Source: Streptomyces camelliae (lineage in GTDB: Bacteria > Actinomycetota > Actinomycetes > Streptomycetales > Streptomycetaceae). From it: a DNA stretch of 64,000 nt. The stretch is from the NCBI RefSeq assembly GCF_027625935.1, contig NZ_CP115300.1, forward strand, positions 8,308,001-8,372,000. Reading direction: 5' to 3'. The notes below the pieces were generated by a model. That model worked only from the letters and a program-made list of their open reading frames with translations, made no database searches and was not told the DNA's origin. Positions 61,568-64,000 of this stretch are shown here, in pieces. The position numbers and the translations under genes were made by a program. How positions within the stretch are numbered: the first letter of the stretch is position 1; each line of letters opens with the position of its first letter.

Positions 61568-63109
61568 GTGGCGGCCCGACCGGACGAGGACACGGCACCC
61601 GTGCTGCCGTACGGCGGCGACGGCGCCTGGGAGCAGCAGTTGCTGGACCATCTGCGGCCCGCCGGACGCGACCTCGGCCGGCTCGTCGCCTGGCTGGCCC
61701 GCACCACCCGGGCGGTCGTGTGCCTCCAGGACGCGCACGGCCGCCTGCTCGCCGGTGAGCGCCTGCCGCTCGATGCCGCCGTGGCCCGCGACATCGCCGC
61801 CGGCCGGGTCGCCGCCGCGGCCCTGGAAGACGGCGTACGGCATGTGCGGCTGGTCGGGATACGGCACCCGGGACCCGGCCCGGCGGCCGGAGCCGTGCTC
61901 GCCGTGGCCCGCCCGGCGCCCTTCGACCGGCACGCCGCCGAGATCCTCAACCACACCGCGGGCGTGCTGGAACTGCTGCTCAGGGAGCGGGAGCTGGCCG
62001 ATGCCGGGCGGCGGCTGCGGCGGGCCACGGCCGATCTGCGCCTCGCGATCCTGCAACTGCTGATGGTGGAGGACACCGTCTCCGCCCGCCGGGTCGCCGC
62101 CGGGCTGTGGCCGGGGCTGCTGGAGGAGGACACCGCCCGCGTGTACGTCGTCGAGACCTCCGCCGCCGAACGCGACCGGCTCGCCGACGCCTGCGCGGAC
62201 AGCACCGAGGGCCGGGCCCTCGTCGTGCGCTGCCCCGCGATGGACGGACACGTCATCGTCGTCGGCCCGTCGGCCGAGGTGGGGGAGCGGCTGCGGTCCC
62301 TCGTCGCCGGCCACCCCGGCACCTTCCTCGGCGGCAGCCCCCGCCAGCGCCTGGCCCTGACCGCCACCGCCTACGGACAGGCCGTCACCGCCCTGGCCGT
62401 CGCCCGCTTCCGGCCCGAACGGTCCGCGGTCTACGCCGCCCGCACCCGCCCCGCCCAGCTCATGGACCCGGCCGGAGTGCGCACCTGGGCCGCCGGGGTG
62501 CTGCGCCCGCTCGACACACTGCCGCACCATGTGCGGGCCGAACTGCTCGCCACCACCGGGCTGGGCCTGGAGTTCACCGCCGTCAGCGCCGCCAAGGTGC
62601 TCGGCGTCAGCCGGAACACGGTCCGTGCCCGGATGGACCGGGTCGCCGGCCTGCTCGGCGCCGACTTCTCCCGGCTCGCCGTCCGCGCCGTCGCCCATCT
62701 CGCCCTCAACACCGAGGCCGCGCACGGCCCGTACGACCCCGGCGGCCCCGCGGGCCATCCGGCGGACCGGGACGGGCTCGCGGACCTGCTCGGCACGCGG
62801 GCGCTGCGCACCTGGGCCGAGGGGCTCCTCGGCCGGCTCGACGAGGACGGCCGGGACCTGCGCGCCACCCTGCGCGCCTGGACAGCCGCCGACGCGCACG
62901 CCGAGCGCGCCGCCCAGACGCTCGGTGTCCACGCCCAGACCGTGCGCGAACATCTCCGGGCGGCCGAAGGTGTCCTGGAACGCCGGCTGACGGGCGGCGG
63001 CACCGATCTGTACGAGACCGTCCTCGCCCACCTGGTCACCGGCGAGCTGCCCGTACCCGAACTCGGTACGACGAACCGGGAGGAACCGGACTCGGCTGTG
63101 CACGGGTGA
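61568..63109 (+). CDS. PucR/CdaR-type helix-turn-helix regulator
   Basis: A regulator of about 513 residues. The first 140 residues form an unassigned sensory part (LGRLVAWLARTTRAVVCLQD; HVRLVGIRHPGPGPAAGAVL). Two PucR-like HTH segments follow: VSAAKVLGVSRNTVRARMDR (about 355-375) and AAQTLGVHAQTVREHLRAAE (about 460-480). Such duplicated HTH_30 ends occur in Streptomyces PucR-like proteins. GTG 61568 with GGAGG ten bases upstream is preferred; an in-frame ATG at 61529 lacks one. No target is evident from the neighbours. Confidence 0.82.
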   Translation: MAARPDEDTAPVLPYGGDGAWEQQLLDHLRPAGRDLGRLVAWLARTTRAVVCLQDAHGRLLAGERLPLDAAVARDIAAGRVAAAALEDGVRHVRLVGIRHPGPGPAAGAVLAVARPAPFDRHAAEILNHTAGVLELLLRERELADAGRRLRRATADLRLAILQLLMVEDTVSARRVAAGLWPGLLEEDTARVYVVETSAAERDRLADACADSTEGRALVVRCPAMDGHVIVVGPSAEVGERLRSLVAGHPGTFLGGSPRQRLALTATAYGQAVTALAVARFRPERSAVYAARTRPAQLMDPAGVRTWAAGVLRPLDTLPHHVRAELLATTGLGLEFTAVSAAKVLGVSRNTVRARMDRVAGLLGADFSRLAVRAVAHLALNTEAAHGPYDPGGPAGHPADRDGLADLLGTRALRTWAEGLLGRLDEDGRDLRATLRAWTAADAHAERAAQTLGVHAQTVREHLRAAEGVLERRLTGGGTDLYETVLAHLVTGELPVPELGTTNREEPDSAVHG

Positions 63110-63229
63110 GTGCCCGGCGGACCGGGCCGGGCACCGGTGCGCTACCCCGGGCCCCGTATCGCACGTAAGTTCAGTGGTCCGCGGGGCACGACCGGCACGG
63201 GGGACCGGTCGCGGCCCCGCGCCGCTGCG

Positions 63230-64000
63230 TCAACCCGTGGGTGTGACCGGGAGGTTGTAGACGTGGGCGGGGGTGATGATCGTCGTGATCGCCCTGCCCA
63301 GCACCGTGGTGGGCTCCTGGCCCTGGTAGTCGGTGTCGGTGTTGAGCAGCACGACGAGCGTCGTCCGCGTCGACGGCAGGTGGACCGTCAGGGACTCGTA
63401 ACCCGGCAGGGAGCCGTTGTGGCCGATCCAGCCCTGCACGTCGAAGATGCCCAGGCCGTATCCGGCGCCCTTGATCGTGCCGGTCTGCGGTGTGATCAGC
63501 CGCTGTTGCTGGGTGGCGGCGCTGATCATCCGTTCGCCGTCGGGGAATTGGCCCGTGGCGACGGTACGCGCCCAGATCCGCAGATTCTCCAGGGTCGAGA
63601 TCATCGCGCCGGCCGCCCAGCCCCAGGACGGGTTCCAGTCGGCCGCGTCGGCGACCTCGCCGTTCGCCGTCTGCTCGGTGTAGCCCTGCGCGTGCGGGCT
63701 GGGGAACTCGTTGCCCGTCGGGAAGAGCGTGTCCCGCATGCCGGCCGGATCGGTGACGTGCTGCTCGATGTAGTCCCCGAGGCGCTGCCCGCTCTGCTTC
63801 TCCACCACCAGGCCGAGCAGGATGAGGTTGGTGTTGCAGTAGGAGAACTTCTGCCCCGGCGGGAACAGCACCGGATGCTTGAAGGAGTAGGCGAGCAACT
63901 GCCGGGGTGTGAAGCCCCGTTGCGGATGCGAGGTGAGCTCCTTGACGAAGCCCGGGTCCGCGGAGTAGTTGAACAGCCCGCTGCGCATGTCCGCGAGCTG
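63230..64000 (-). CDS. Serine hydrolase, beta-lactamase/D-Ala-D-Ala carboxypeptidase fold (partial)
   Basis: C-terminal 256 residues of a class C beta-lactamase-type serine hydrolase; the N-terminal part with SxxK lies beyond the right edge. Visible motifs are KFSYCNTNLILLGLVVEKQS, with the Tyr-x-Asn motif, and WIGHNGSLPGYESLTVHLPS, with the HxG motif. AGMRDTLFPTGNEFPSPHAQ and the NPSWGWAAGAMISTLENLRI segment are typical of secreted Streptomyces D-alanyl-D-alanine carboxypeptidase-like proteins. The 120 bp to the PucR gene holds no clear terminator. Confidence 0.9.
   Translation of the reverse strand, partial: QLADMRSGLFNYSADPGFVKELTSHPQRGFTPRQLLAYSFKHPVLFPPGQKFSYCNTNLILLGLVVEKQSGQRLGDYIEQHVTDPAGMRDTLFPTGNEFPSPHAQGYTEQTANGEVADAADWNPSWGWAAGAMISTLENLRIWARTVATGQFPDGERMISAATQQQRLITPQTGTIKGAGYGLGIFDVQGWIGHNGSLPGYESLTVHLPSTRTTLVVLLNTDTDYQGQEPTTVLGRAITTIITPAHVYNLPVTPTG

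Overview
The window is from a high-GC actinomycete, almost certainly a Streptomyces chromosome. Supporting signs are the very strong G/C bias at third codon positions, many GTG starts and four-base ATGA/GTGA stop-start overlaps, a GlgE-type alpha-glucan locus, a P450-ferredoxin-reductase trio, DUF5133 and HTH-DUF2690 proteins, and secreted GH64, M4 and GH32 enzymes. No rRNA, tRNA, insertion sequence, integrase, CRISPR array or replication origin was seen.

Layout. 1-9.2 kb is an alpha-glucan/trehalose locus. On the minus strand it reads glgE-treS-mak-glgB (maltose-1-phosphate pathway, with glgB running off the left edge). Divergent from it are a HATPase-like protein and glgX. A strong hairpin sits between a DUF5133 gene and glgE. 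9.2-13.1 kb holds a VOC protein, a MarR-ABC exporter operon and a hypothetical protein. 13.1-15.8 kb holds a lone hemC paralogue, a LigD-type ATP-dependent ligase and a NarL-type regulator without a kinase. The regulator is followed upstream by twelve perfect contiguous copies of a 25-bp repeat. 16.3-18.7 kb is a divergent MFS/TetR pair around a 20-bp palindrome. 18.7-23.6 kb has an alcohol dehydrogenase, an atypical OmpR-type regulator and the P450-ferredoxin-ferredoxin reductase operon. 23.7-25.5 kb is a divergent EamA/LysR pair.

25.5-36.3 kb is the most unusual stretch: six genes carry frameshifts and/or truncations while their neighbours are intact. They are a GntR regulator, a GalB-like hydratase, a SpoIIE-type phosphatase, an M20 amidohydrolase, a diaminopropionate ammonia-lyase-like PLP enzyme and an MmyB-like regulator. 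Nearly all the indels I can place fall in short C or G runs. Intact genes inside it include a GalC-like aldolase (with a doubtful C-terminus), HTH-DUF2690, SH3, ABM monooxygenase, MarR, peroxiredoxin and cupin genes.

36.4-43.9 kb is a fructan-use locus: a LacI regulator, an intracellular GH32, two ABC permeases, a binding protein and a divergent secreted GH32, with matching operator-like motifs flanking the central promoter. The ABC system has no ATPase of its own, so a shared one would be needed. 43.9-53.0 kb is a mixed region: TauD dioxygenase, luciferase-like monooxygenase, metallophosphoesterase, a TetR/NAD-binding pair, DUF1905, an oxidoreductase-MerR-SDR operon in which the MerR carries a 15-bp minisatellite, and a TmrB-like ATPase. 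53.1-59.2 kb holds an S9 peptidase, a secreted M4 metalloprotease and a secreted GH64 beta-1,3-glucanase with a LacI-type palindrome upstream. 59.2-64 kb holds a dienelactone hydrolase, YciO, a decayed MarR/MFS locus, a PucR-like regulator and the C-terminal part of a serine hydrolase cut by the right edge.

Functional assignments come from reading motifs and domain order by eye; no database search was run.
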